NCBI GenBank assembly: GCA_963853835.1
Contig: OY970821.1
Span: 48,686,646-48,750,645, forward strand
Direction: 5' to 3'
Length of the DNA: 64,000 nt
Source of the DNA: Calendula officinalis
Lineage: Eukaryota > Streptophyta > Magnoliopsida > Asterales > Asteraceae
Shown: positions 11,323 to 22,375 of the stretch, in pieces
How positions within the stretch are numbered: position 1 is the first letter of the stretch
Layout of the letters: every line of letters begins with the position of its first letter
Notes under the pieces: model-generated
Databases searched by the model: none
Told to the model about the DNA's origin: nothing
What the model saw: only the letters and a program-made list of their open reading frames with translations
Translations under genes and position numbers: made by a program

Positions 11323-12075
11323 GCATACATATATACTTGTGAGTCCTTTAGTAGGATCCACTCCAAAAAATCTAGGACCTGCAAATATATCATAGAACCA
11401 GAAACATTGCGTAAACGCTATATGGGGACAATATAATAGTAACAGTTACATTGTGTTAAATAGTATGAGATCGAACTCCCTTAGCTAACAGTATTAGAGT
11501 TACATTGTGTTGCACATATTTTTTAAACAAAAATCATGAGGAATAATTATGTAAAATTATCTGCAGTCAATGAAGTCAACCATTATTAAAAAGTATCATA
11601 CTTGGAAACTTCAATTAGAGTTACATACCCACTTAATTGCTCCAGCTTTTCCTATCATGTTGACCAATGACATCAGCAACTCTCTTCAAAACCTCGTAAC
11701 CTTATTTTCACATATTAAAAGTCATATTTTCATTTTCATCAGGTTATATGAGAAAAGGAAAAAAGATCATAGTGAAAACGATTAACAGACTATACCAGTT
11801 GCCATGGTTTTAGATATATGCACTGATGAAAACAATTCTGCAATTGGAATATGGTGTGATTATACCCCTAAGGCAAAGAACTCACTTGATTTATACTAAT
11901 TCCGATTAGCAAAATGAATTAACCCTAACAATTAGAACCCTAAATTAGCCGAATATAGTTTATAATTAGAATCCTAAATGAGATGATGACTGTTTATCGT
12001 TATGAATTTATTGGAGAGTTTGAATCGAAAAATTGTAAACTTACCGTCGTCGATTTCTTCAAAGAGCAAGACCAT

Positions 12076-12694
12076 GGAGATTTTTCCAGGTAGTAGCGAC
12101 CATGGAGATTGGCGATTTCGATTTGGAGTAAGATTATACTGCATCTGTTATTTTTGGGAACCTATTCAAATATTGGGAATAAATTCAAATCTTTGAATAC
12201 ATGAAATACCGTGAATATCCCAATTAATTAATTTAATTTCCGTTAATATCGTGTAGGTTGTTAATCTGCATGACGAGGAGAGATACTACCATTTTTAGGC
12301 TATTGGGAGGATGTCAGATGACCAATGGGAGAATTACACGTGGCATTATGGACGAATGAGAGAGCTCGAAATTGATAGTTGGCAAAATTAGATCAAACAT
12401 AGGCTCATATATAGGTTAAGATTAATTTTGTTTCATTTAACACTTATTAGTTATTACCTATATGTGTCCTAAATCATGTATTAGCAAAACCTCCTAAGTC
12501 CCGAATTAAGAAATCGTATGAAAAAACAGAACCATAACTCATCATATACAAACTAAATGAAATAATAATAAATAAATAATTAAACCAAACTCCATTCAAT
12601 CATTTTAATAATAATAAAAAAACTAAAAAGATACATAATTTAATTCAATGTTGTAAAAAACAAATAAAGGAAATGAATGCATGTTGACTTTCAA
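12076..12694. other. Intergenic stretch, possible promoter for minus-strand exons
   Basis: No ORF. It holds a G-box-like CACGTGGC (12337-12344) and a CCAAT word at about 12321, and is otherwise AT-rich. It lies downstream of the GeBP-like gene and upstream of the possible exon 1 at 12075. Confidence 0.4.
12337..12344. promoter_or_regulatory. G-box/ABRE-like CACGTGGC
   Basis: CACGTGGC is the core recognised by plant bZIP and bHLH factors. It lies about 260 bp upstream of the possible ATG at 12075. One copy of an 8-mer is weak evidence. Confidence 0.25.
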
Positions 12695-13261
12695 TTAATA
12701 TTCTAGGATTGCTTGTAAGAGTTCGTTATCAGTCTCAACATTTTGAAGATAAGTTTCAACCCATTTATCTTCCATATCATCCAATTCCTTTGGAGAATGA
12801 GTAGCGATTAACCATGTTATCATTTTAGATTCATCAGTATGAAACGTAACACGAGGACACATAATCTGTATAGATCTACAAATATATGGATACTTATCCA
12901 TAAATTTAGACAAGTTGTAAAGTTTAAGTCTGCGAGGGTCTAAAAGATGAGGATCATTGGTTTTCATAAATTTGATCTTCAACCTTCTTACTTTATCAGC
13001 CACTTGTTTCTTGGTAGCTTTAAAATCTAGCGTTGTTTTCACACTAGCAAATAACAAGGTTATGTCTGACTGGTTCCTTAACGCTTTCAAAAGCATGATT
13101 TCATCCTTTTCTTCGCTGGTTTCTTCTACGGGATCATATTGAGAATCATAATCCTCATCTTCTTTAGATGTTGCTGCCTTTTCTTTTTTTGGTATATGGG
13201 ATCGTGATTGGGTGTTAGTGCTTTTGCGTTTTCGGGACTTGGATTGAGCATCATCACCCAT
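12695..13261 (-). CDS. GeBP/STOREKEEPER-family (DUF573) DNA-binding protein-like
   Basis: A 188-residue protein reading from an ATG at 13261; the frame stays open 28 codons further upstream, but only to a TTG. Order: a basic, nuclear-localisation-like N-terminus (KSRKRK, later PKKEK), an acidic linker, then a region resembling the DUF573 domain: KDEIMLLKAL, a middle with TTLDFKATKKQVADKVRRLKIKF, and a LYNLSKFMDKY end. GeBP-family proteins are plant transcription regulators with this noncanonical DNA-binding fold. The usual leading Trp/Phe residues of the domain are not obvious, so it is a diverged or small member; GeBP proteins are usually about 280-400 residues. A Gypsy solo LTR lies about 90 bp upstream in the same orientation and may replace its promoter. 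Confidence 0.65.
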   Translation of the reverse strand: MGDDAQSKSRKRKSTNTQSRSHIPKKEKAATSKEDEDYDSQYDPVEETSEEKDEIMLLKALRNQSDITLLFASVKTTLDFKATKKQVADKVRRLKIKFMKTNDPHLLDPRRLKLYNLSKFMDKYPYICRSIQIMCPRVTFHTDESKMITWLIATHSPKELDDMEDKWVETYLQNVETDNELLQAILEY

Positions 13262-13351
13262 GGTTGCTATGCATTTGATCGAACAACAAAGTATGATGTT
13301 TGGAATATAGAATTCGGTCTCGAGTTTTAAATATATATTGTCCAACGATAC

Positions 13352-15055
13352 TGTAACACCTCAATTTTTAATACAAAACATTTGCCCAAAATAAATCATT
13401 TTAATTCATAAATAGTAGACCAGTTCCAAAACACGGATTTACAAAAACCTTTGATATGAATATCAGAGTATGAGGTTTGGTGTTACAAAATACATCAAAA
13501 CCAAGGTTAAGCACAAATCCGCTCTAATGATCTTCTACTCTAGGCCCCGCATATCCCAATCCATGCGCACCTAAATCCTCGATCCAGAACCTGAGTACAT
13601 AGCAAACAAACAAGGAGTACGTGAGACACAAAGATGTCTCGTGAGCTACATGGGTTTAGACCCCAATAATATCAAGTATCACATCGTATATAAATACATA
13701 TTTATATTTTACCAACACATCCTAGTCACTCTATGGTGACTCTATCGGTCCTGCTTTCCTAGCATACATATCTAGCACATAAACATATATGTACCAGAAC
13801 ACAGTAATATCCAATACATAAACATATATGTATTGGAACTCAAGCGAACCTAATGCATAAACATATATGCAATAGATCCCTACGTTGCCTAGTACGTAAA
13901 CATATGCGTACTAGTAGCACCCGTGTGCTTAGTGTACAAACATATGTACACCCGTCTCAGTGACCGGGGTCGCCCCCGCGTCACCACCATCTATCTCTAA
14001 TCATAACTCTATCAGTTATGCCAGTCAAAGCCTTCGGCTATAACATTAATCACCAAACAAGTTAGTTAGATATTATCAATAATATATACTAACTCAACAC
14101 ATAACAAGTCTAGACAAACATTAAATAGACCGATCATAAGTAATCAAAAAACTTCATATAGCTATGTACTCAGTAAAGTCCACACGTACTCACCTTAGCA
14201 ATAAAATGCTCCAACCGTAATCTTTACGTCAGTTTCCTTGCTTCACAATTCGGTCAACCTTCCAAGACCTCACCAAATGCCTAATACAATAATCACAAGA
14301 TTATCAACATCACATACTACTACCAATGTGTCCATCTATCTCTAGATAAAACTTATTAACTCATTTCCCCCAATTATGGTGATTTACCAAACCCTAGGTT
14401 TAACCAACCCTTAAGATTTTTACAAATCATAACCATACACTTGTTTCCTTTGATAATATACCATCTATTAAGTGTATACATCACTTATATCACCATAACC
14501 CATAACCCCAAGAACTAGGATTTCAAACCCATACATCAAAATACATAGATCTTAAGCTACGAAGATCAAAGAGTGAAGATATACCTTTAATCTTCAACTA
14601 GGAGTGAAATCTACCAAAGATTTGTGAAGAATCCGACCTCAATCAGTCCCCAAGCTCGAAAATCGCCAAAGAAGAAACTAGGGTTTTGATATGGCATCAA
14701 ATGAGCCAAAACCCGACTTAAAGCTGCTCGACCGAAGTTCACGACGCGAACTAAGTTCGCATCGCTAACTTTCCCTTGCACGCGAACTTAGCGATCGTTA
14801 CCCAAACGTGAACTACTTCACGCACAAAAGCCCAACCTTCGGTAGACAGCTCCCGATCGTGATCTATACTTCGCGTCGCTAACTCCATGTGCAGCCAAGG
14901 CTGCACTTTTTCATCCTTGTCTCGGCCCGGTTTCGTCCATAACTTTCTCATACGGTGTCCAAATGACACGAAACCAATTCCTACATTCTCTAAACGATTT
15001 ATCCTTATTTATCATAATTTTTATAAATTTATTTACAAATTTTTGGGTCGTTACA
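13352..15055 (-). mobile_element. Solo LTR of a Ty3/Gypsy element
   Basis: On the plus strand it starts TGTAACACC and ends GGTCGTTACA, the inverse of the common Gypsy LTR layout TGTAACGACC...GGTGTTACA, so transcription would run to lower coordinates. Flanks GATAC (13347-13351) and GATAT (15056-15060) form a 5-bp target duplication with one mismatch. No PBS, PPT or coding interior adjoins it, so it is the product of LTR-LTR recombination. The short ORFs inside (for example near 14751-15078) are not genes. It contains a five-fold palindrome array at 13774-13951. Confidence 0.8.
13774..13951. repeat. Five tandem covarying palindromes inside the solo LTR
   Basis: Palindromes spaced about 40 bp apart share a loop with AAACATA but have different complementary arms: CCAATACAT/ATGTATTGG (13811-13836), AATGCAT/ATGCAAT (about 13851-13874), CTAGTACG/CGTACTAG (13889-13914), GTGTAC/GTACAC (13932-13951), plus a weaker first copy near 13774. 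Confidence 0.75.
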
Positions 15056-15315
15056 GATATACTTTTGCTAAAAGTTAGATATTATTTCCTTCCTACTCTT
15101 GTGCATAATCAAATCAATCACATATAATATAAATATATCATCCATATATAAAATCTATGATTTTGCTAGTAAATGGAAACGCTACTAAATACAAATATAT
15201 CTTCCATATTCATATGATTTGTTAAAAGTTTGATACACCGTTTCCATATGATTTGTTAAAACTACTACCAAAAATATACTGTTTCCATATGATTTGTTAA
15301 TGAAAACACTACTAA

Positions 15316-15578
15316 TGAGAGAGCTAATGAGATCGAAATTAAGCTACTTCATGGTGATTTGATAAAGATTGAAGATCAAAGTGTGTGTAAAGTGTGTGTG
15401 TTCTTGAGAGAGAGATGGAGGGAAGTAGGTAGCTTTCAAATGATAATTCTATTCAAATGAGAGGAAAGCTTGCATTTCAAGTCAATACAAAGGTATTTAT
15501 ACTTCCTACCATTTAACACTACTTCTTAGTTAATTAACAAGATTAAAGGTCAAAACTAGTTACAAAGTGGTCCTAACA
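15316..15578 (-). repeat. E2 3' LTR (element orientation)
   Basis: 263 bp, plus-strand ends TGAGAGAGC and GTCCTAACA. The minus strand has a TATAAATA-type TATA box. It differs from the 27065-27328 copy at a few positions (for example 'gatcg' versus 'gaccg'). Confidence 0.9.
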
Positions 15579-18500
15579 ATCTCCCCCTTTTTGAGCTTTA
15601 ATACGTTATCCCAGTCTTCCATCTTCAGATTCTTCTCATGATCCGTAATGATATTTATACACTCGCGGTTGTGCTTCAAATTGTTGAATTATTGAACAAT
15701 GTTTACATCTGAGCAGCCTGAGGAGCAATTAAGATCTCTGTCTTTGGCAAGCAAATGTTTTCTGAATTTCAAGAACATACCATTGCAGAAATTTTGAAGT
15801 TTCAGATACTTAAAGAGAATATATTTTTCTTTGAATCTGTTTGAGTAAGGAAGACCTAAAAACTGATTTTCTAAAGATTTGAAGGTTCTGGAAATGGAAT
15901 ATCAGTTTGGTAAGGATTTGACTGAGATTTTTAGATGTTAGATATTTTGTTTTGGATGTTGTGGTAGAGGTTTTTGTGAGGATAGGATAATGATGTTATG
16001 TATTATGAAAATAATGATTTGAAAGTTAAAGTAAGTTTTGGATGTGTGTGTAAATTTTGGTAAGAATGATTTCTATCGGTTAAGATTTGAATTGAAATGT
16101 GAATGTTTTGTATGTAAGAAAGAATGATATGTATATTTAAGATTTGGATGAATGTGGATAATTTGTATTTTGCATGGAACGAATGGTTTTGTACATTTAA
16201 GCTTTTTGAATGGATGTGGTTGTTATGGAATTTGGAAAAAATGATTTAAACGATTAGATTTCGAATTGAAATGGATGTGAATTTGTGGTTTGGATAGTAT
16301 GATATGTAAAGTTTAGTATTTGAAGTGTGAAAGTTGATAATTTGTTAGAAATTTTTATAGATGAATCGATTTCTTTTTCTTCACAAATTTCTTTTTGTAA
16401 ATCGACCAAATGTAGACCTATAGATAGAGTTGTTTATAGCGGAAGTCTTTTCTTGAAGTTGTGGCTTTGTCGATTTGTGATCATTGATAATTGTTGTTAA
16501 GGTAAAATGTTGATGAAGTTTACGTTCCCCCTCAAACAAACAATTATTTCTCAACGGATCTTCTTCGGTTTCTAGTTTACTCCCCCTTAACCGGTGCATA
16601 TGTATTTTTAATGCGGAGTAAACTGAGCTAAAATATTCTCCCCCTCATGATGAACAAGATTTATCTGAATCGTCATGTATAATATGAAGCTCTGTTGGGT
16701 AGAATTAGAAAGACTCTTCGAAGCCCAGTGATAAAAATGTGTTGAATAATGATATATTCATATTTTGAATGAATCAATATATAGCACATTGTATCAGTGA
16801 AACCAGATCGTTGTTGAATATGTAGATATACAATAAAATCTTTCATCGTTTAAACTCAATGACCGTTGTTGATGACATAAAAGAACAGTCGCGTGTTGAA
16901 CATCTGATAACCCGACTGTTGTTGATAACGTTGGAGTACAGTCATCAGATATGTACAATGGTAATCGAACAGGGTAAACCGGGATCACATAGATTACCCG
17001 TTAACACAACAGTTACAAAAAATGTGTGACCTACGTTCAATGTTGGCTTTGATGTTAGCACTGGTAGGATTTCCATTCAATCATTGTGAAATATCAACAT
17101 ATGTGATATCACTATGAATGTTCCGGCTATATCACAAAGATAAGCTTGGTATTTTGCCTATGTCCTAAAAGTGTTTATATCGGTTCTAGACTCAATTTGT
17201 GGACAACCGAAGGCGAGGACTGGAGAGACTTGTCCTCTTGTTCAATATCAACAATCTCCAAGTGAGATGTCGATAGCATATGAGCTTCACTCCGTGAAAA
17301 TGAAACAAATACTTTTTAAGAAATAATTGAGTGGCTGGGGGGTTGTGCATTGCATCACTGGGTCCATGATGTCTATTTCAATATCAGAGAGCAACAAATG
17401 CAATCTGATAGAGACGTGGCAACCCGGCTTTTAATCCGTTTAGTAAGGGTTTTTTGTTTTCTTTAACCCTGTCACACCCTCCTCACTCAAGCTTACTTTT
17501 TCAATTTTCGACTACACCCTCATTTCATTTTACCATGAGTTTAGCTGAATTGCACCCCATACTACATTCCCCCCTCTCAAATTTTATCTCAGCGCACCCC
17601 AATCAAGATCACGTGATACTTGATTCTGCTGACCTAGACCTAAGGACCCTCACATTATGTCCTATATTGTAGGTGGCTCCTGGAGAAGATCATGCCGGTT
17701 ATAGCAGATCATGGGAGTTATTTGAGAGTGAACTATAACGCTCATGTGCAATTGATCAGCATTTATGATATTACGGTGTAAGAATGAATAACATGGATTT
17801 TTCATCGGAAATGTATGTGTTTCCGGCATAAGATGTTGCCTTTAAGATAGAAAATTTTAGGCCCGACAACTTGAACAAATTAGGTAATACCGGACTCACA
17901 AAGAGTATCCGTTAACACAACGTATGAATCGATAGTCGTTTGCACAACCGTTGATTCAATTGTGTGACCTGCGTTTAGAGTTGGCGCAATTTTAGCTCTA
18001 GCAGGATTTCCACTCAATCCTCGTGAAGCACCAAATTGTGATGCCACTATGAGTGTTCCGATGAATTCACGGAGATTCATTTTCAATAGTGTATGTGTCC
18101 TAAATTGGAAATATTTGGCGGTGAGATCTAGACACTTTGTGCATTGAATTAAGACGTAACCCGGGGCAGGAGGTTAATGATTTCAATATCAACATACTCC
18201 GATTGAGTAGTCGATAGATTATGTGCTACGTCCCCTGATGAATTGAAACAAATTCCTGTTGAGAGGAATCTGAGTGGATGGTGGTGGAGTGCAAATGCTT
18301 GACTGGGCCAGCTAAGTCTGGTGAAACATTCAACACATGAATAATCACATTTTTTGAGAGATTGCCCGGTTTATTGACGGTTTGGATGCACTCAAAGGTG
18401 TGTGTTCTTGTTATTATCATGTTTTCACATCACCTTGCACTCACCTAAATCTATACCCTAGACTTATACCCTCACAGTTACCAATTGGCTAAAAAATATT

Positions 18501-18813
18501 TCCCTTGGAAGGTAAGGCCGGTTCTGGCAAACCATGGGAAGGTATTGTCTTTTTAAAAGATTTATCGATTATTTATTCAAACGGGCATAAAAGTTTTGAT
18601 GTTTCTCCCCTGGAAATACTAATGCTCCCCCTAGAATTAATATTACTTCCCCTCGACAAATCAAAGATAAACAAAAAATTTGAAGATCAGAAATGTACCT
18701 GTTAACAGCAATAGAGGGATGGGAAAGAGTTTTTGCAGTTACGTGTTTACTGGATAACGGGTTCTAAACATAATTGATTATAAACCATTTGTCATTGAGA
18801 ACCGGGTTTCAAG
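15579..18813 (-). other. E2 3' noncoding region with repeated PPT-like motifs
   Basis: No gene. It begins with the functional polypurine tract (plus strand ATCTCCCCCTTTTT). Further PPT-like copies lie near 16528, 16570, 16636 and 18603-18655, as described for Sireviruses. The stretch 16390-18800 is homologous to 6390-8600 of E1, including two GACYGT hairpins (16861-16943) and a tandem pair of about 900-bp modules starting near 16975 and 17880. Diverged repeats with 'aagatttgaa.tgaaatgtgaatg' occupy about 16040-16340. The ORFs at 17454-17672, 17880-18086 and 18505-18705 are not conserved coding units. Confidence 0.75.
16861..16943. repeat. Two GACYGT hairpins in the E2 3' region
   Basis: 16861-16890 has arms GACCGT/ACAGTC (one mismatch) and 16914-16943 has GACTGT/ACAGTC (perfect). 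These correspond to the three units at 6548-6685 in E1. Confidence 0.6.
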
Positions 18814-20403
18814 CTAAAGTACTTGAAAGCCATTGTTAGTAGAACAAAAAGTATATGAAAAGTTTAAAAATAAAACGGTATAACATTTAAGATTTAGCAT
18901 ACCAAGTTTAGCCACAAGAAAGTTAAAACGTTTTTCGTCTAAAGCCTTGGTAAACAAATCAGCTAATTGATAGTCAGTTGAAACGAAGTACGATTCCACA
19001 TTATCTTGTTCAACATGGTCTTTTATAAAATGATATCGAAGATCAATATGTTTGGTTTTGGAATGTTGAACAGGATTGCATGAAATTGCAATTGCACTTC
19101 GTGAATCACAATATAAAGGAATACGGCTGTATGAAAAACCATAATCTTTTAATTGTGATTGCATCCAAATTACCTGGGATAAGCAGCTTGAAGCAGCAAC
19201 ATACTCTGCTTCTATAGTTGAAAGAGATACACAATTTTGTTTACGTGAAGACCAGCTCACCAGTTTATCTCCCATAAATTGAACACTTCCAGATGTACTC
19301 TTTCGATCCAGCATACATCCAGCATGGTCAGCATCAGAGAATGCAGTCAAGTCAAAAGAAGTTTCTTTGGGATACCAAAGACCAAGATCCCAAGTACCCT
19401 TTAGATAACGAAATATGTGTTTGACTGCTTGAAGATGTGATTCTTTAGGAGCAGCCTGATACCTAGCACATATGCAAGTAGAGAACATAATGTCTGGTCG
19501 ACTCGAAGTTAGATATAACAATGATCCTATCATCCCTCGATAATTTGTAATATCAACAAGTTTACCATCAGGATCAGCATGCAATTTAGAACCAGGTGAC
19601 ATCGGCGTCGGAATTGGTTTACAATCATCCATGAGATATTTCTTCAAGAGATCAGTTATATACTTGGATTGATTGATGAAGATCCCGGTAGGTAATTGGC
19701 GAACTTGAAGACCAAGGAAGAAATTCATTTCCCCCATCATACTCATCTCAAATCGTTTAACCATAAGATCAGAGAACGTTTTGCAGTATTTAGTATTTGT
19801 AGAACCAAAAATGATATCATCGACATAAATTTGAATGAGAACAATATCTTCCCCTTGTCGTTTGATGAAAAGAGTTGTATCGATTTTTCCTTTTGAAAAA
19901 CCAGAATCAACTAAAAATTAGGATAACATATCATACCACGGACGAGGAGCTTGTTTCAATCCATGTAAAGCTTTGTCGAGAATATAAACATGATTGGGAA
20001 AATTTGGATCTACAAAACCTTCGGGTTGATTAATGAACACTTCTTCATTTAGAATGCCATTTAAAAATGCAGTTTTAACATCCATTTGATATATTGTAAA
20101 ATTCTTATGTGCTGCATATGCCAAGAACATTCGAATGGCTTCTATTCGTGCAACCGGAGCAAACGTTTCTTCAAAGTCAATGCCCTCCTGTTGAGCATAT
20201 CCTTTTGCAACTAGACATGGTTTATTAGGAATCACAATCCCATTCTCATCCTTTTTGTTCATGAAAATCCATTTAGTACCAATAACATATTTTCCGGGTG
20301 GTTTTGGAACCAGACGCCAAACTTTTAATCTTTCAAATTGATTGATTTCTTCTTGCATAGCAAGAATCCAGTCTGGGTCGGAGAGAGCTTCACTGACTTT
20401 CTA
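18814..20403 (-). pseudogene. E2 reverse transcriptase and RNase H (copia), with an internal stop
   Basis: This is the C-terminal half of copia Pol, which copies element RNA into DNA. Reading down from about 20400: RT fingers with KWIFMNKKDENG and ARIEAIRMFLAYAA, the palm with QMDVKTAFLNG, then a stop codon at 19918-19920 right after GLKQAPRPWYDMLS, then the catalytic YVDD at about 19816-19827. RNase H follows with DADHAG, EAEYVA, CDSRSAI and HSKTKHID, and the usual end LADLFTKAL. A second stop (20401-20403) separates it from the linker. Everything else in these about 520 codons is intact and in one frame, so the block looks recently inactivated. Confidence 0.9.
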
Positions 20404-20921
20404 AGGTTCATTAGAGCTTAGAAATGCAGAAAATTGACATTCATCAGCAGTGGCTCTACGGGTTAGAACAGAAGATTCAGGATCACCGATTATTTGATGC
20501 AAAGGATGCTCTCTTGTCCATTTAAGAGAATGAGGAAGTGGAAGTTGACCCGGAATGATATTGGAGATATCAATGAATGAAGGATGTGGGATTATTGCAG
20601 TGTTAGTATTTGGTGTAGAAGGTGGAGGATCTACACGTTGAACTTTGAATTTGGAGAAATCAATCACCAAAGGTGGAGGTTGTGCTGGAATTAAGGATAA
20701 ATCTAAAGTATTGGCATTATTTCTAGAAGGTGGGGAATTACCCGGAGATGATTGAGTTTGCAAAGGTGATGAATTAGCCGGAGATGATTCATTTTGCAAA
20801 GGTGGGGAATTATCGGGAGATGATTGAGTTTCAAAGGAGAAACAGAATTTGAAGGAGAAAAGTTATTATTTGGAGCAGCAGATGTATAAGAAGGAAAATC
20901 ATTAGAACTTGAATTTTGCAT
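20404..20921 (-). pseudogene. E2 linker between integrase and reverse transcriptase
   Basis: A low-complexity Ser/Pro/Asn-rich linker, then HSLKWTREHPLHQIIGDP, the conserved sequence just before copia RT. A frame change near 20800-20830 moves the reading back to the frame used by gag, protease, RT and RNase H. The Ser/Pro stretch contains short tandem repeats (AGATGATTGAGTTT-type words at about 20740-20830), a likely site of slippage. Confidence 0.7.
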
Positions 20922-21990
20922 TTAAGATACAGTAATGCTTTGAACATCAGCTACGGATGGAAATGGAACGCCAGCCTCCTCAAGTAAAGTATGTCGAATA
21001 TTATGATAATCATCATAAAACTTTTCAAACAAGACATCTAAATCATTTTGAGATGTGGAAGGCGACGACGAAGTTAAAGGAATTTCAACATTTGAAGTTA
21101 ATGAATCTAGTGGAAAAGTCTCATCAAAATTAACGTTGACACTTTCTCTAATCGTCCGTTTTGACCAATTATATACTCTGAATGATGCAGATTCACGTGA
21201 GTACCCGACAAAAACTCCTTCATCAACTTTAGCTTCAAATTTATTTAATTTGTCTTTGTCATTTAGGATGAAGCAACGACTCCCAAAAATATGAAAAAAT
21301 TTGACATTTGGAATTCGGTTATTAATGAGTTCATATGGAGTTTTGTTGTAGGTTTTGTTGATGATTGAACGATTTTGAGTGAAACATGCCGTAATTATGG
21401 CTTCAGCCCAAAGAGATAATGGGAGTTTTGAAAATGAAAGCATGGTACGAGCAACTTCAACTAAGGTTTCGTTCAACGACCCCATTTTGTTGAGGAGCTC
21501 GGGCAGCGGAAAATCTATGGGATATACCAACTGAAACAAGGAAAGAATCTAAAGTTTGATTTTTGAATTCAGTCCCATTGTCAGTACGAATGGTATGAAC
21601 TTTTAATTCTAAATTTGTCTGGGTTTTCTTGATGAAAGAAATGATAATATCAGTTGCTTCATCTTTTGTCCGTAAGAAATAAACCCATGTATAACGTGAA
21701 TAATCATCAACAATCACTAACACATATCGTTTACCAGCTAAAGTTTGAACGCTCATGGGACCACACAAGTCCATATGAAGTAATTCAAGCGGTTTTGAAG
21801 TACTTGGAACTGGTTTGGACTTATGGGAATTTTTAGTCATTTTTCCCATTTCGCAAGACGAACAAAGATGATCCTTATCAAATTTAACATCTGGAAGAAC
21901 AGAGACATGACCACCTTTTACCAATTTGTTGATCGATTTGAAATTAAGGTGAGAAAGACGACGGTGCCATAACTATGATTCATTTCACAA
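20922..21990 (-). pseudogene. E2 integrase (copia), frameshifted
   Basis: The N-terminal part (21457 to about 21990) holds the CSSCEMGK end of the zinc-binding segment, then the catalytic core: first Asp in MDLCGP, second in RTDNGTEF, Glu in PQQNGVVER. A frameshift near 21480, just after the catalytic Glu, moves the rest to another frame (20922-21539), which carries EVARTMLSFSKLPLSLWAEA, TPYELINNR, FGSRCF and KFEAKVDEGVFVGYS, the normal copia integrase C-terminal motifs. The enzyme inserts element cDNA into the genome. All catalytic residues are present, but the frameshift prevents a full-length protein. Confidence 0.88.
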
Positions 21991-22375
21991 CGCCGTTGAC
22001 ATTAAGCATACTTCGTCAAGTGGGACCACGTCATTCAAATTAATTGTAAAAAGATTCGTCTCACGAGTTTCGGTCAGAAGTTCTTTGCCTTCATAGGTGC
22101 GAACAGCACATTTCTTTGTTCGAAAATTAACTTCCAATGTTTTATCACAGAATTGACCAATACTAAAAAGATTGTGTGCAAGATCTTCAACATAGGTCAC
22201 ATTCCGGATGATTAAATTGTGATGAATTATATCTCCAATACCCATTATGGCAGCTAAATGGTCATTCCCAAACCGAACAGTTCCCAAATATTTGTCTCTA
22301 AACTTTGTTAATAATTTCTTGTTTCCGGTCATGTGTCTTGAACAACCAGAATCAAGATACCAAACATTCTACATA
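21985..22375 (-). pseudogene. E2 aspartic protease and GAG-pre-integrase segment
   Basis: Upstream of the open segment starting at MTGNKK the frame reads WYLDSGCSRH, so the catalytic DSG of copia protease is intact (about 22345-22355). Then LGTVRFGND, GIGDI and NLFSIGQFCDK, standard for this region. A TAG lies in the same frame just before the NVWYLDSG block (about 22372). The protease would cut the Gag-Pol polyprotein. The reading frame equals that of gag and RT, consistent with a single-ORF copia design. Confidence 0.85.

Larger units (their letters stand above)
4311..12075 (-). other. Possible exon trail of a small host gene, split by E1
   Basis: Several short segments on the minus strand look like exons with GT donors and AG acceptors: 12045-12075 (ATG-led, followed by GTAAGT), 11796-11837, about 11629-11681, 11337-11378, and 4311-4344 on the far side of E1. 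Without E1 the last two would be separated by a short intron, and they can be read in one open frame through residues such as QVSRNVWIYGGNG. Exon 3 boundaries and frame are ambiguous and I recognise no family. It may be a real small gene with E1 in an intron, or chance. Confidence 0.25.

Noticed and set aside
12957..13142. ORF opposite the GeBP-like gene
   Set aside because: Antisense shadow of the coding frame.
14751..15078. Short ORFs on both strands upstream of the GeBP-like gene
   Set aside because: They lie within the Gypsy solo LTR and have no conserved features.
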